Positions 35,901 through 47,650 of a DNA stretch of 64,000 bases are shown here, piece after piece; within the stretch, counting starts at the first letter, position 1, and each line of letters opens with the position of its first letter. Source of the DNA: Epiperipatus broadwayi (Eukaryota; Onychophora; Udeonychophora; Euonychophora; Peripatidae); NCBI GenBank assembly GCA_028023455.1, contig JAQFVV010012546.1:2348081-2412080 (forward strand), written 5' to 3'. The notes beneath the pieces were generated by a model. The model was given only the letters and a program-made list of their open reading frames with translations. It was not told the DNA's origin and made no database searches. Position numbers and translations under genes: made by a program.

Positions 35901-37185
35901 CTTTGCATCTGAAAATGATACATATATACATTTAGAATATAATTTTTGCAATTGAAAGTAATACTTATATAAATTTAGATTTGTATTTAAATTATTTTTT
36001 TTCTTTATAATCATAATTTAATATTCTTTTTGTATTATGTGTGATTTTGTCATTTAACTTATTTAAAAAAGATATTTTGATGGTAACATTTATTAAAATG
36101 TGTTTATTTTTCCAATCATTAATAATAAAAGTAATCAAACATTTCATTGCTTAGAAGGTCATGCAGTACTTGGGAACTAGGGGAAAAAATCAGTGCTTTA
36201 TTTTAAACATTTTCTAAGGTTATCAAAATACCCTGTCTCTGGATTGCCTTGAGATAGGTTCACTGATCAATTCTTAGCAAGGCTATTTTGAGGTGAAACA
36301 TTTAAAAGCCATAATTAACCTTTCTGTTCAAAAATATTTGACAATATCGACAACACCAATGTTGTACAACTGATCAGTAAATGTGCATAAATGTAATATT
36401 ACTAAACCCATTTTACTATGACTTGTAATAACATCATATTATTTTTTCAGAGTTCATAATATCAGATTGTTATGACAAGATTGCTTTAGCATATGACTGC
36501 TGACAGATCTTTATCATCATCATCACAAAATCCAGGAATTACCACAAAAGTGCTAAACTATTTTTAAATAGTATAATAAATATATAAAAACTACTAAATA
36601 AGTCAACAATATAATGGATGTATTTCTCAGTATTTTAACTATATAGAAGGTAAACAAACGTCCACACCAGCACCATTTTTAAACAAGATATTAACTGTAA
36701 GAATAGTTTCACCCCAGCTACCAAATAAGGTCTTTAAGGAAATAAGAGTCATCCTCTTATTTTTGAACTCTCATGGTAATTTATGAGCCAATCATGTCTA
36801 GAAATAAGAGCATGAATACATAAACCATTCATTTTAAATTCAATCAGGATTTTATAAATTATTTGAACAGAAGAAGTGATAGAATTGAGCATGATCCATG
36901 AAACTTAAGTTTAAAAGTTTGCTATTTAATCAATATACCAAACCATACATAAAAACAATTTGTGAATTATGAACAATAACTCACTCCATTTACTCCACAA
37001 CTGAGTATTATAATATCAATTAATCATTATCAATAGATGATAGTACTGTTTACAATTTCACTTAATAATTATTTGTTATTCAAGCTTACAATAATAGATA
37101 GCATTGGAATAAAACAGATGGATTATTTCTTCTAATGTTAGTGTAAATATTTGAAAACCAGGCACTCTTCACAAACCTGGGAGAT
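35901..37185. other. A+T-rich non-coding stretch
   Basis: No recognisable gene, element or structured repeat. Confidence 0.45.
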
Positions 37186-37189
37186 TTAA

Positions 37190-37280
37190 TTGTAAGTATA
37201 GGGATTTGAACTCAGATTTTCAAGCACCCTTCAATTATCCACACTATCTCATACAACTGATATACATGACCACACACATG
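37190..37280 (-). repeat. tRNA-like SINE relic
   Basis: On the minus strand, GTTGTATGAGATAGTGTGGATA (decayed box A region) precedes GAGTTCAAATCCC (box B). It resembles a single arm of the foldback at 35.15 kb, including the ATACATGAC text at the outer side. Confidence 0.45.
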
Positions 37281-37691
37281 TAGAAAAGATAAATAATCAC
37301 CAATATACATATTTTGTGCTAAACCAGCACTCATCAGTTGGTACAGATTATCATCTCCCACACACATATATATATAATCAGTGCCTTGTTTATATTAAGA
37401 TAGCAAATTTTCATACTTTAATGGACAGGCTTCAATTCACTCCAACCTCCAACTTTTCAGCCACCCATATCATTGAAAATCTGATGATGAAAACTCAAAT
37501 CTAATGCTGATGCTAATATTATTGCCATGCCCATGTTAGTGTAGAAAACTGAGAAATTCACATAATACTTCATTTGAGAAAAACATTACTCCCTTTTTTT
37601 TTTTTTTATAAAAAACAAAACAAAAACATAGCCAATGCAATTTTATATGCAATCTCTCAGTGAATAAATCTGTGTTTTTAATGAAGACTTG
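37281..37691. other. non-coding stretch
   Basis: The 62-codon frame at 37316-37504 shows no motif. A CTGATGA box occurs near 37481, without the other hammerhead parts. Confidence 0.4.
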
Positions 37692-37705
37692 TAGACCAAA
37701 TGTTT

Positions 37706-37805
37706 TTTTTTCTCATGTGTCATAACATCAGCCGGGAAGCGAGCCCGCTAACCCGGGATAACTGCTTGTAAAGCAGCTGTCACCTCTCGACCACCAATTC
37801 TTGAA
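37706..37805 (-). mobile_element. SINE-T copy 6
   Basis: Reverse complement of the SINE, with a small deletion near box A (CTGTCACCTCTCGACCACC). Flanking TSD tagaccaaatgttt at 37692-37705 against tagaccaaaatgttt at 37806-37820 (one inserted A). Confidence 0.88.
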
Positions 37806-37820
37806 TAGACCAAAATGTTT

Positions 37821-38770
37821 TATAATTTTTTTTAAAAATTCGAACTTTATTTAATCAACAAGTTTTAAATGTATCGTTTTTTGTCTAAATGTATTATAAA
37901 TTGCTATTGTGCTTTTGTAGATTATAATTCAGCTTGCAGCAAAGTCTAAATAATGGTGTTTTACTTTTTTTTTAAAAGTCGCTTTTAGTAACGTATTTAC
38001 ATTTAATAAATAAAAAAAAAGATAAGTTATTGTTTTTATTCAGTTTTTTTTTACACTTAGTTTAAAATTTACTTTTATCGAATTTGTTGACAAAATCTTT
38101 TTAATCAAAAATCAAAAAAGTAAAAGATCGAATTGGAAAAACTATGTATGCATTTTTATAAAGATTTTTTTTTTTTTTTTAATAAGATCAAAGAATAAAT
38201 TATTTACTCTTGAAATCTTTGCTTTTCATTTAAAATTAAGATGTTTATAAAATTTTATGACAAATTAAGTTTGATATATTTTATTTTACTTTTTTTCTTG
38301 TTTCAATTACTTTTTCTTTTTTATCCTATTGAATATTTATATAAGCTTTTAATATAAAGCCATGTTTTATTGATCTAAGATATAAAAATAATTTATCTTA
38401 AAAAGAAAAAAAAAGTTAATTCAGACCTCATAGTAAAAAAAAAAAACAAACCCAAATGCATTTAGTTCGTCAAACAGCAGTAAAATAAAACGAATAAAAA
38501 ATCAATAAGAAATGTTATTGTTCGTTTTTTTTTATATTTCTCTTCTTTTGTATAATCAGCAATTATTTAACTATTTCATGTTTAAATATTTATCTATTGA
38601 AAATTTTGTTACAATTCAATACTCTCTTCATACAATTAATAAATCAAAGCACTTTAAAAAAAGTAAAGTTGTTGTTCTTGAGAATGCTGCTGCAAAAAAA
38701 AGAAATAAGTAACAATTTTACTAATTTTGGTAATAGGTAAAAGAGAGAACATCGTTTAAAAAGCTTGATG
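37821..38770. other. homopolymer-rich non-coding stretch
   Basis: Many poly(A)/poly(T) tracts; the 66-codon frame at 38512-38712 is low-complexity translation. Confidence 0.45.
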
Positions 38771-38771
38771 G

Positions 38772-38843
38772 ATGAAAGGGAACTGTAAAGGAGGGACGCA
38801 TTGCATATGCTTCCAACAGCGGAGTTGTAAGTGTTTAAGATGA
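38772..38843 (+). CDS. tiny cysteine-rich open frame (speculative exon end)
   Basis: A 23-codon frame contains five cysteines in the order C-x5-C-x-C-x5-C-x-C after MKGN, ending CKCLR-stop. The GGxxC and final C-x-C spacing is reminiscent of C-terminal exons of defensin-like antimicrobial peptides. There is an in-frame stop two codons before the ATG and no convincing splice acceptor, signal peptide or partner exon. Chance is a serious alternative. Confidence 0.12.
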   Translation: MKGNCKGGTHCICFQQRSCKCLR

Positions 38844-38944
38844 TTCTTCTTTGTTTTACTAAATGGTTAATAATTGAATGATTGGATTAATCTGGATTGT
38901 TAAAAGAAAAAAAGTATAGTTTGCTTTGTAATCGAAACAAGTTT

Positions 38945-39005
38945 TCAAATTTTAATGAGTCCAGATTCAAACCATAGGTCCTTGTCACATTCTAACTATT
39001 ATATC
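38945..39005 (-). repeat. tRNA-like SINE relic
   Basis: The minus strand reads ATGATATAATAGTTAGAATG (box A-like) then GGTTTGAATCTGG (box B-like) at tRNA-like spacing. Short, old and without TSD. Confidence 0.4.
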
Positions 39006-39558
39006 ATGAGGTCTTCATTTTGATAATAAACCCTAAATCTTAAAACTGTTACACCATGCATGTATCAATCAACAAAAATTCAAAAAATTAGAAAGTCCGT
39101 ATACTGTTCTTAACATATTTTAATTACTATTAAAAAACTATAATTATTAGAAATATAAAATATATAGATTTCAAGAAACTCATTTAAACTTCTTGTTTCA
39201 CTGCAATAATTCTGCTAAACAATCACCAAGACATTCATTATATAAATTAACTATTACTTTTTAAGACAAGTTGATATCTTATAAATTGATTTTATGAATG
39301 ATAATCTATTGAAGAAATAGAAACAAATTTTCTTACAAAATTAAAATATAAAAAAGATCGTGCAAGTTTTATAAATGGATAACAAAAAAAAAAAAAATCC
39401 TTTGAAAAAAGAAAGTACAAATCTTTTCCAAAGGTAGACTTGAAAATAACAAATTAACTTAAAATACTGTAAAATGTTTTTTTTTCATAATAATGTTTCA
39501 GATTGATGTACAAAAATGTCAGCTGTATATCAAAAAAGTGTAAATACAAAAAACTATG

Positions 39559-39759
39559 ATCATCAACCATTTACAATCCACTGCAGGATGAACGTCTCTC
39601 CAAGTTCAATCCATCTTCTCCGATCTTTAGCTTCTTTTCTCCACATCTCCCCTGCACACTTTCTTATTTCATCCATCCATCTCACATGTGGTCTCTTTCT
39701 GGGTCTTTTACGATCTCTTGGAATCCAGGTTAAATGTCAATTGTCCATCTATTATCATC
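39559..39759 (-). mobile_element. RTE-type LINE 3' end
   Basis: Reverse complement of the end of an RTE-like retrotransposon. The minus strand encodes a decayed version of WIPRD-KRPRK-PHVRWMDEIRK-CAG-WRREAKDRRRWIKLGETF and ends in (TGATGA)-type sequence. The same segment is present at 62.6-62.8 kb. A near-perfect 12-13 bp TSD, acaaaaaactat(a/g)a, lies at 39546-39558 and 39760-39772, so this is a heavily 5'-truncated insertion. Confidence 0.85.
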
Positions 39760-39902
39760 ACAAAAAACTATATAGGTGATTATATACTATTTCAGTTTTG
39801 ATATTGACATTTATGATTAAGTGGAAACAGATAAGAATATTTTTGTAACTTAATTTACGTATTAATGGAGCAAGTATTGTGTGAACAAATAAATCAGAGA
39901 AG

Positions 39903-40010
39903 CTGAAAATCCATATTTTGTTCAAAATATGGTTAATGGTTCAAAATTGAAAAGATATTTGTTGAAAATCCACATTTTGTTGAACACATAGTTAATATTT
40001 CAAAAATGAA
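39903..40010. repeat. ~58-bp tandem duplication
   Basis: GAAAATCCATATTTTGTTCAAAATATGGTTAAT is repeated about 58 bp later as GAAAATCCACATTTTGTTGAACACATAGTTAAT. The copies have diverged, so this is an older duplication. Confidence 0.7.
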
Positions 40011-41291
40011 TATATTACTGCAGCTTAATCATCGACTATGTTACTGAATATTTGTCTTGAGAAATTTGTTTTTTTACTTTATTGTTGTGGTAATGTATAT
40101 TGGGTTTTTTTTTTTTTATCTAAATGCTTTTAAACTATTAGAGAACTGACTAATTCATTTATGCTTTTTCAAGTTTTACATTTACATCTAAATGACATTT
40201 GATAATGTGTGATTGCTGTATGCAATACCATATTTATATTTATTGATTATATATTAGCCTAAATATTTTTACATCAGTAGAAAAACATACATAAGGAGAA
40301 TGATTTCATTAAAGAATTTTAAATGGATGAATCAGCTGCAACCTTCTTATTTTTAAAATGTTAACCTTTCTGAATTTATGTCGAAATCTATCAAAAACAA
40401 ACATTATGTTAAAGAATTAAAAACTTGCACACTGGCTGCAGCTATGTATAAAACAATAATACATATTGAGTCTGTCTTATAAATATAACTGATCTCTTTT
40501 ATATTTAGTATATTATAAAAAAAGTGATAAAAATGTTGATATAGATGCTAGTTTGTTAATTATTATTTAATTAATAAAGTAGATATATCTGATATTCACA
40601 TGAGATGCATTTGAAAAACAGGTCAAATTAATGGTCTATTTTTGTATATATATTTCTTTAAAAAAATAGGTCATCATTCAATTTGGAGAGAAAAAAAATC
40701 TGATATATATATATCAAGATAGTTTTAATGGAAACAAGTTTTACTTTTATTAAAATATTGATTATTGTCATTGATTCTGTCACTTGCAAACCTAATGCAT
40801 TTAATATTGATAAAATGGGAAATAAATTTCTTATATAAGTTGATAAAAATATTTTTCAAATTTTACATATAGTATGAAAATAAAAGATGTCAGACTGAGA
40901 ATAAGAACTATGCATTAATTATTTATTTTAATCGATTGTCTGTTATTTATATAAAATTTTATAATATTTAATTGTATTTATTTTTTTCTGAAATAAAAGC
41001 TGAGCTATATCTCTTTACATGTGCGAGTTAACAGATCTGAATTAAAGCATTTGTGAGCCGAAATATAATAGCATCTGGTTATGAAAAATAGTACTTCGTT
41101 TTCTTTTTTATCTAATCACTGTAATTAGCCCATTGTTCAAATATTAGCAAAGATAACTGATTGTTTATAAATTTACAACTATTTTCCAGTCTTACAAATA
41201 TTAGCATGTAGCATCGTATCCTCCATTTTTAGAATGTTTGCAATATGACTATTAAGTTATAATTTATAACATTTTTTTTTTTAAATGCAAA
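40011..41291. other. A+T-rich non-coding stretch
   Basis: No supported feature. Confidence 0.45.
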
Positions 41292-41307
41292 TATTTTCAG
41301 CAACTTT

Positions 41308-41411
41308 TTTTTTCTCATGTGTCATAGCATCAGCCGGGAAGCGAACCCGCTAACCCGGGACAACTGCTTGTAAAGCAGCTGTCGCTGACCTTTCGACCAC
41401 CAATGCTTGAC
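41308..41411 (-). mobile_element. SINE-T copy 7
   Basis: Reverse complement of a well-preserved SINE (TCATAGCATCAGCCGGGAAG, CGAACCCGCTAACCCGGGAC, CTTGTAAAGCAGC). TSD attttcagcaactttt (41292-41307) against atttttagcatctttt (41412-41427), 14 of 16 identical. Confidence 0.88.
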
Positions 41412-41867
41412 ATTTTTAGCATCTTTTAATATATATATATATTGAAATAAATATATAACAGTGAGAATTATTTAAACAACATTTTTGCTATTTTTGATTT
41501 AAAATAAACACAACACATATTTCATTTCTTCCATTTTAAATTAAGTTTTCAACACTTAGAAAAAATAAAATATATAAAATACATATATTTTTATATAAAT
41601 AATAACCATTAAATAACTTAAAATTAATATATATATATATTTATATTAAAATGAATGTTTTAATGGGTGAAATATGCTCTATGAAGCATGTTTTCAGGAT
41701 CATTTTTGTTTAATAGAGTAAAATAAATTTCTTACCAATGTTTAGATAAGATAATACTTATATTCATGTAATCATTACTTTATATATTTTTTCACACTCT
41801 TGAGGATCAGGATTATCTTATTGAATTGTTAGTAAGAGCATTATTTTATTCTATTAAACATGGTTAG

Positions 41868-42246
41868 GCACATCATCAACTCAAATCTCATGAATCCTGA
41901 ATTTTAATGCTAACAGATTCTCTATTAATTATATTCATTTTATTTCTATTTATTCAAATTGCCTCCTTAAGTTTTTTCTTTTTCTTTATCAGTTTTAAGC
42001 TTCTATTTACATTTCAAAATGGATAGTTTTCATGAATTTTTATATGTCATCACATTAAATTTATGACAAGTAATTTCTTTATAATTTCATCAGTAATATT
42101 ACTTTCACCACTAATCATTTCAAATGAGTTTTGAACAGATGCACTTAATGAAGGAAACAATTTTATTAAATAGAAATCAAATGAATATTATTAATAGACA
42201 AATTGCTAATGTTAAAATTCAGGATTCATGGGATTTGAGGTGATAA
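41868..42246. pseudogene. inverted pair of PLE C-terminal ends
   Basis: On the plus strand near 42186-42243 a short frame reads INRQIANVKIQDS. On the minus strand near 41960-41880 the complement reads INRESVSIKIQDS. The text between diverges. The same terminal peptide (INRQ-ANVK) closes the PLE frames at 48.2 kb (minus) and 54.8 kb (plus), which identifies these as PLE 3' ends pointing away from each other. Such head-to-head partial copies are a known habit of Penelope-like insertions. Confidence 0.6.
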
Positions 42247-42494
42247 ACTGTGCTTCTTTTATGTTTTTTAAATTTAACAGCAGTTGAGAAGATTTAAAAA
42301 ATTAATTAAAAGTACTTCTGTGGGTAGAAAGACTGTATATTTATGCTTAATTACCATTATATTTATTATTTATATTGTTATTACAATATCTTTAAATTAA
42401 TGAACATTTTATTTGTATTATATATACATATACATCACATGTTTATCCTATACTTATCAAACTTTGAAAATAACATTATTACTAAGTATACTTC

Positions 42495-43577
42495 CCACCT
42501 TCCATCATACTTTACTTCAGATATGTAGATAATATGATGTTATGCAAAGATGACCCTCAAATTAGATATTTATCATGAACTGGAACAGGCATCTTCATTA
42601 ATCTGGACTATCATTAAAGAAAATAAGAACCAAGGTATCAAATTTGAGGATTTTTATGTTCAAAGACAACCATATCCACTAAAGTACAAAATGATATTAA
42701 AACTATCAAATATCAAATGTTGTCCACCACAAATCAAAAATGTCTATGGCCTATAAATTTTCTGGACTTAAAGGCTTTCTACATAGGATTGCAAAGTTGT
42801 ATAAATTCAAAATTGATTGAAAAAACAACACAACAAGGCAAAACTTTTCATGTAGTGCCACCCTGTGCTAACCAGAGTATACAATGGATGCCAGGAGGCT
42901 TGTGCATAAAATCTCTATCTAGTGCCTACTCAGCCAATATCCCCAGACTAGTTTCTGGCTTGATGCACTAGATAAAATCCCTATAAAGTGCTGGATGGAG
43001 AGATTTGTCTTCTTTAATAACAATTATGTGCTAGTATAAGAGATGGTGATAATGTGATGTTTAGTGGTTTAAAAAACAACATAGATGTGTATATTAAGGG
43101 TATACAAAATATGGGCCACAATATTAATAAAATTTATAGTACAATCAAAAGATTCTATAACAAAATGAAAAAAAAAACACACTGCAGTCTAAACCTGAAT
43201 TTACTAAGAAACAAATAAACTTACAACATGTACCAAAATTTTCTAGAAAATTAAAATGAATTTGTTCAGAGAAATTTAATATAAGCTTTTATTCTCCCCC
43301 AGCTTTAAATAAGTTACTGAACAATTGAAAAGATAAATTGTTCACCAAATTGGTTCATCAAATAGTTTATACAATCTCTTGCACTCAAGTTACTTGCCTA
43401 CATGACTATTATGGTGAAGCAAAAGCCAATCTATCTTCAAGATTGTCCCAGAACTATCTCTACAATAGAACTAAAAGAAGTAACAAATACTCTTCCATCT
43501 TCATAAAACACAAAGAATATCTTGGCTTTAAAGAAATGGGTTCTCTAAGAAGATTTCAAATAAAGCTTATATAACTA
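42495..43577 (+). pseudogene. PLE-like RT + GIY-YIG pseudogene, split by an HPR insertion
   Basis: Near 42513-42560 the frame reads YFRYVDNMMLCKDD, the RT catalytic YVDD motif with the second aspartate changed to asparagine. About 80 bp downstream, NQGIKFEDFYVQR resembles the thumb motif that normally contains FLD. An HPR (42831-43070) then interrupts. Beyond it, around 43346-43545, the frame gives LVHQIVYTISC, YYGEAKANLSSRL and SSIFIKHKEY, a decayed GIY-YIG nuclease with the cysteine-rich insert typical of PLEs. Frameshifts and stops are numerous. Confidence 0.6.
42831..43070 (+). mobile_element. HPR copy 9, inserted in a PLE relic
   Basis: The head CAACAAGGCAAAACTTTTCATG, the left arm to CCCCAGACTAGTTTCTGGCTTG, a collapsed right arm (CTGGATGGAGAGATTTGTC) and the full tail (AACAATTATGTGCTAGTATAAG...GTTTAGTGGTTT). 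Perfect 11-bp TSD aaaaaacaaca at 42820-42830 and 43071-43081. The ribozyme core is deleted beyond the GAAAC side. Confidence 0.85.
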
Positions 43578-45330
43578 CACAACAAATTAAAATGAAATTT
43601 AATATAAACAAATATACCCAATAATAGTAATGAAGTATAGCTATGATTAGGGTACAAATTGTACTAAAAGTATGCTTAGCATGAATAAAGCTACTTTTTA
43701 AAATAATATATCTACCTTTTCTTTATAAATGTCTGAACATCTATACGCTTAAAATTTAGCTAAATTATAAATTCATAACATGAGCTTATGGTACTAATAT
43801 CATTATGTTCCTGTGTTCTGAATTTGTGCTTACAGGTTATTTTGGTCTAGATATAACTCTATTTTTTAATATTACAAATCATATAAAATTAATAACTTTT
43901 TACTTTTTTTTTATTTCAGAAGGTCAATCATCCAACTTCTAGACTATGATGCCTGGACTGTTAGCCCATTAAGTCATATGTAAATCAGGCACTTTGTGTT
44001 TCTTAAAAATCAAATTTTTTCTTAGTTCTTTTACAGATAATCCATATTATTTTAAACCATCATTTGGATTATTTATGTATCACTGATGCAAAATCACAAT
44101 AGCTAATAATAAATAAATGGATATGTAGATATTTATAGTTAAATTAGTTGGTAAAATTCTTAGAGTAATCTGGATTAATCAGTGTTAATGCAGTGTCAAT
44201 AAAAAGAAAAATATGACAGTATCATCAAGTGGCCATTATCACTAAAGAGGAAAATGATATATTATTCTTAGTGATAAGACTTGATTAATTTTATTCTTAC
44301 TATCAATAAATAATTCTGTTAGCATATCTATTGCTACATTAATATTTATTAACTTAACTATTTATATATATATTAATTATTTCAAATCAGACTTTACGAT
44401 TAATAACTAGTTTCAGGGTTTTTGTTTTATCTACTCTTTCACAACTAAATTCAGGATTTTTTTATTTATTTACGGTACTATATACTGGTGATTTTTTTAT
44501 AATTTTGAGGAAATGCTTTTAAACTATTAGAAAACAGTCATTTCTAAGACTGATTTATTTAAGGTAATTGGATATTATATAAAATAATTTTATTAATGGT
44601 AATTCTAAATTTTCATTAATCATACAGAATTAAAGTGTGTTAATCAGTTTCAAATAACTCCCTACTTTTTTTTATGCCATTGAAAACGTTACTTTCTATT
44701 ATTTTAAGTTGTGGAACTTTTTAAATATGGGTAATTCAAAGTTTTGAATTGTTAAAAAAATGCATCTATGAAATTTTGTATCACTGGACTCTGGTTAAAT
44801 TTTTCTTTGTTTTATCATTTTCTCCAAGTGTACATTATTCATTTCCATTTCATAACATTTTAATTGTACTATTTTTCCAAGTTATCCATTTTATTTTCAT
44901 CAAAATTTCTATTTCTAAAACCTCTGACTTTTCCCCTCTGTTTTTTTTAATTGTTCACATTTGTATTACATACAAAGTGTTATTCCAATCAAACCCTTTG
45001 TCATGTGTATATTTTAAATCAAATATATTTCTTAAAACATAAATAATTCATATAACTATTGCAATCCCTAAAAATAATTTCTTTATCTTTAATATGGTTA
45101 TATATTTTATAAATATTTAAAATCATTAACTTGTTCTATAATATTTTAGTCATAACATTACTATCTTATTCACATTTATTTTCAACCCAAGCTTTTTAAA
45201 AATTCCTTCAACATTGGGTATTTTAATTTATTGTGCTCATTTGCAATAATGTTATTCATTGTTATATCAGAAAATATGCTAACATTAATCACTGCATTTT
45301 ATATTAACCCCACCATTATTAAAATAACAC
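43578..45330. other. A+T-rich non-coding stretch
   Basis: No supported feature; the 97-codon frame at 44749-45042 is hydrophobic low-complexity translation of T-rich DNA. Confidence 0.45.
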
Positions 45331-45343
45331 TTATTGAACAGTA

Positions 45344-45735
45344 TTAAAATAGGCAAAACTCTCTATACATATTGCCACTTAGTGAAAGTCAGAGTAATCA
45401 ATGGATGCCAGAAGGCTGGTGAATAAAATCACTATCTAGTGTCTATTCATCCAATATCCCCAGACTAGTTTCTGGCTTGTGGCCTTCATCAGTGAGGAGT
45501 CTTGGATCTGAGAGCAGTGTATCTAGATCTTAGGATATAATACAATCCTCCAGCAGCCACCTTTTATCTCTACTTAACTACAAAACTATGAGTCTTAAAT
45601 TGAAAACACCATCCTTCTTGCATCCATTGATTACTCTGGCTTGCACTAAGTGGCAATACATATAGAGAGTTTTGCCTGTTTTAATAACAGTTATAAGCAA
45701 GCATAAGAAATGGTGATCATGTGATGTTTATTGGC
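45344..45735 (+). mobile_element. HPR copy 10 with ribozyme
   Basis: Head AAAATAGGCAAAACTCTC, a complete left arm including the ribozyme, the CAGCAGCCACCTTTTATCTC block and CAAAACTATGAG, a short right arm (TGCATCCATTGATTACTCTGGC...GAGAGTTTTGCCTG) and the tail ending GATGTTTATTGGC. TSD ttattgaacagta (45331-45343) against ttattgaacaata (45736-45748). Confidence 0.85.
45449..45507 (-). ncRNA. hammerhead-like ribozyme motif in HPR copy 10
   Basis: The minus strand matches the consensus exactly in all core boxes: CUGAUGA, AGGCCACAAGCCA, GAAAC, UAGUC. Stem I pairs UGGGGA with UCCUCA and UUGGAU with AUCCAA. The motif lies antisense to the tail-defined element. Confidence 0.6.
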
Positions 45736-45748
45736 TTATTGAACAATA

Positions 45749-47548
45749 CATATAAATATACATTAATATAAGCAATATATATTATTCCTGATTTACCACT
45801 GTCCTGTATCTATTTCTGTATTAAAAGTCCATCAAGTCTTAAGATTTATTCTGATTCATATATGGATTTTTTAATAAACATTTTTTTCTTTTATTCTATA
45901 CATTTTATTTTAAAAAAATCTCTAGAAAAATATCTCTGCTCACTTTATCAATTTATATTAAATATAAATTTTCCAAATCTATTTGAAAGTTATAAAAACT
46001 TTCATGTTTTATTTAATTACTATTAAATTGTGAATGGTGACATTTATTGCACAATTGATAAAACTTTGAGAACTTTGAAATTATAATCCTAAAAATAATA
46101 CTTTTTTATAAAATTATATTTCAAATATTATAATCATTTTTGAATAGATATTTATTATGTTGTATATGTTGCCAAGGATCATGTTTCTATCAGTGTCATA
46201 TTGACATATATTTTTTTCAATAAATAGTGATTTTACTTATGTTATTTACCATCTAATGTAAAACAAGACGGTAGCAATGATATGATTATTTATTGTTTAC
46301 AATAACATGATTATTTATAACTGCTGCAAGGACATATATTTGCTCTAAATATATCTTTGATCATGATATGGACACAGGACTATGCATTTTTTCCTGATAA
46401 TGCCACTATAATTTTTGAAAACAAACACAAATTTTTCATAATAGTTTTATTATATTTGTAGAGTATACATTTTATATTTTAGTTCCCATGCAATTTTTAT
46501 TATATAACACAAAAATATTTACAAATTTTAAAATTTTATCATTACTCATATTTTTTTAGCAAACACCAATCTAAAGATATTGATTAATGGCATCATTACA
46601 TCTACATCTCTTAGTGTCTAATAATTACTTATACTTATTTTGTTTTTTAAAGCAATACCTCATTTCATCTGTGCTTGCCCTTCACATCCATACTCATAAC
46701 CATTATTAAATTTTTAAATATATCAATTTTTTATAATTAATTAAAAAATGTGTAAGGTAGTTTATCGATTGGTACATTAAGATATTCAGAAGTAGCTGAT
46801 GTGATTGTGTGATAAGATTCATTTTTATATGTTATCTTATATTGTTTGGTGCAGTGGTGGAGTGGCAGAATCTGTCCTTTAAAGGACATGTAATGTGTCC
46901 AATTCTGTTCTTTTTGGTGTTGAAACTTCTTGTGAAATCATAACCTATTCAATTACTTATTTTTATTTTATATGATAATGACATCAACTTTTTTATATCC
47001 CCTTTGAAATTTTGTCACTATGCTTAACTTATTTAAAAATATTCTTTATCTAACAATCATTAATACGTTTGATTACATTTATATTGCATTTTTATAACTT
47101 TATTATTATCATATTTATTAGTGCATAAGAGAAACTTTCCTCCCTTAAAATATGCCTAAAATATGGGGTGCATCTTATGCACTGGTAAACAAAATTATGA
47201 GTTGAAATCTCAGTCACTTTAAACTTCTGATTTATATATATATATATAATTATTTCAGTTAGTGTTAATGGTAACTTTCTTTTCATTTGTAGTTTGGGAG
47301 GGCTATTTAACGATTAAAATCTAATGTTTAGTTTGTTTTTAATAAGTTGTAAACATGTTAGTTTATTAGAAAAATTTAAGATCGTTTGCGTATTTAAAAT
47401 TTCATGCTCTGTGTTTAAGTTGGTTTGTATTTCAATATTTATCATAGTTTAGCATAAAACTTCAAAGTGGTATCATTTTGAAGTTTGCTATTATTGAAAT
47501 ATAGACTCTTAAACAGAGGACGTTACTGGATATTTGTAATTGTATAAT

Positions 47549-47550
<2 letters not shown>
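45749..47550. other. A+T-rich non-coding stretch
   Basis: A weak tRNA-like or SINE-like segment (GTGCAGTGGTGGAGTGGCAGA...GTGTCCAATTCTG) lies at 46852-46915, without TSD. Otherwise no supported feature. Confidence 0.4.

Positions 47551-47584
<34 letters not shown>
47551..47584. repeat. (TA)n microsatellite
   Basis: Uninterrupted TA dinucleotides immediately left of the large foldback. Confidence 0.95.
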
Positions 47585-47586
<2 letters not shown>

Positions 47587-47650
47587 TGTAATAATATTCA
47601 AGGCTAAATAGGTGTATAAGTAACCATTAGAAACCAGTCAACACTTAGAC

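Noticed and set aside
37441-37510. Hammerhead suggested by CTGATGATGAAAAC
   Set aside because: The spacing between CUGAUGA and GAAA is too short for stem II and no cleavage box or stem I follows.
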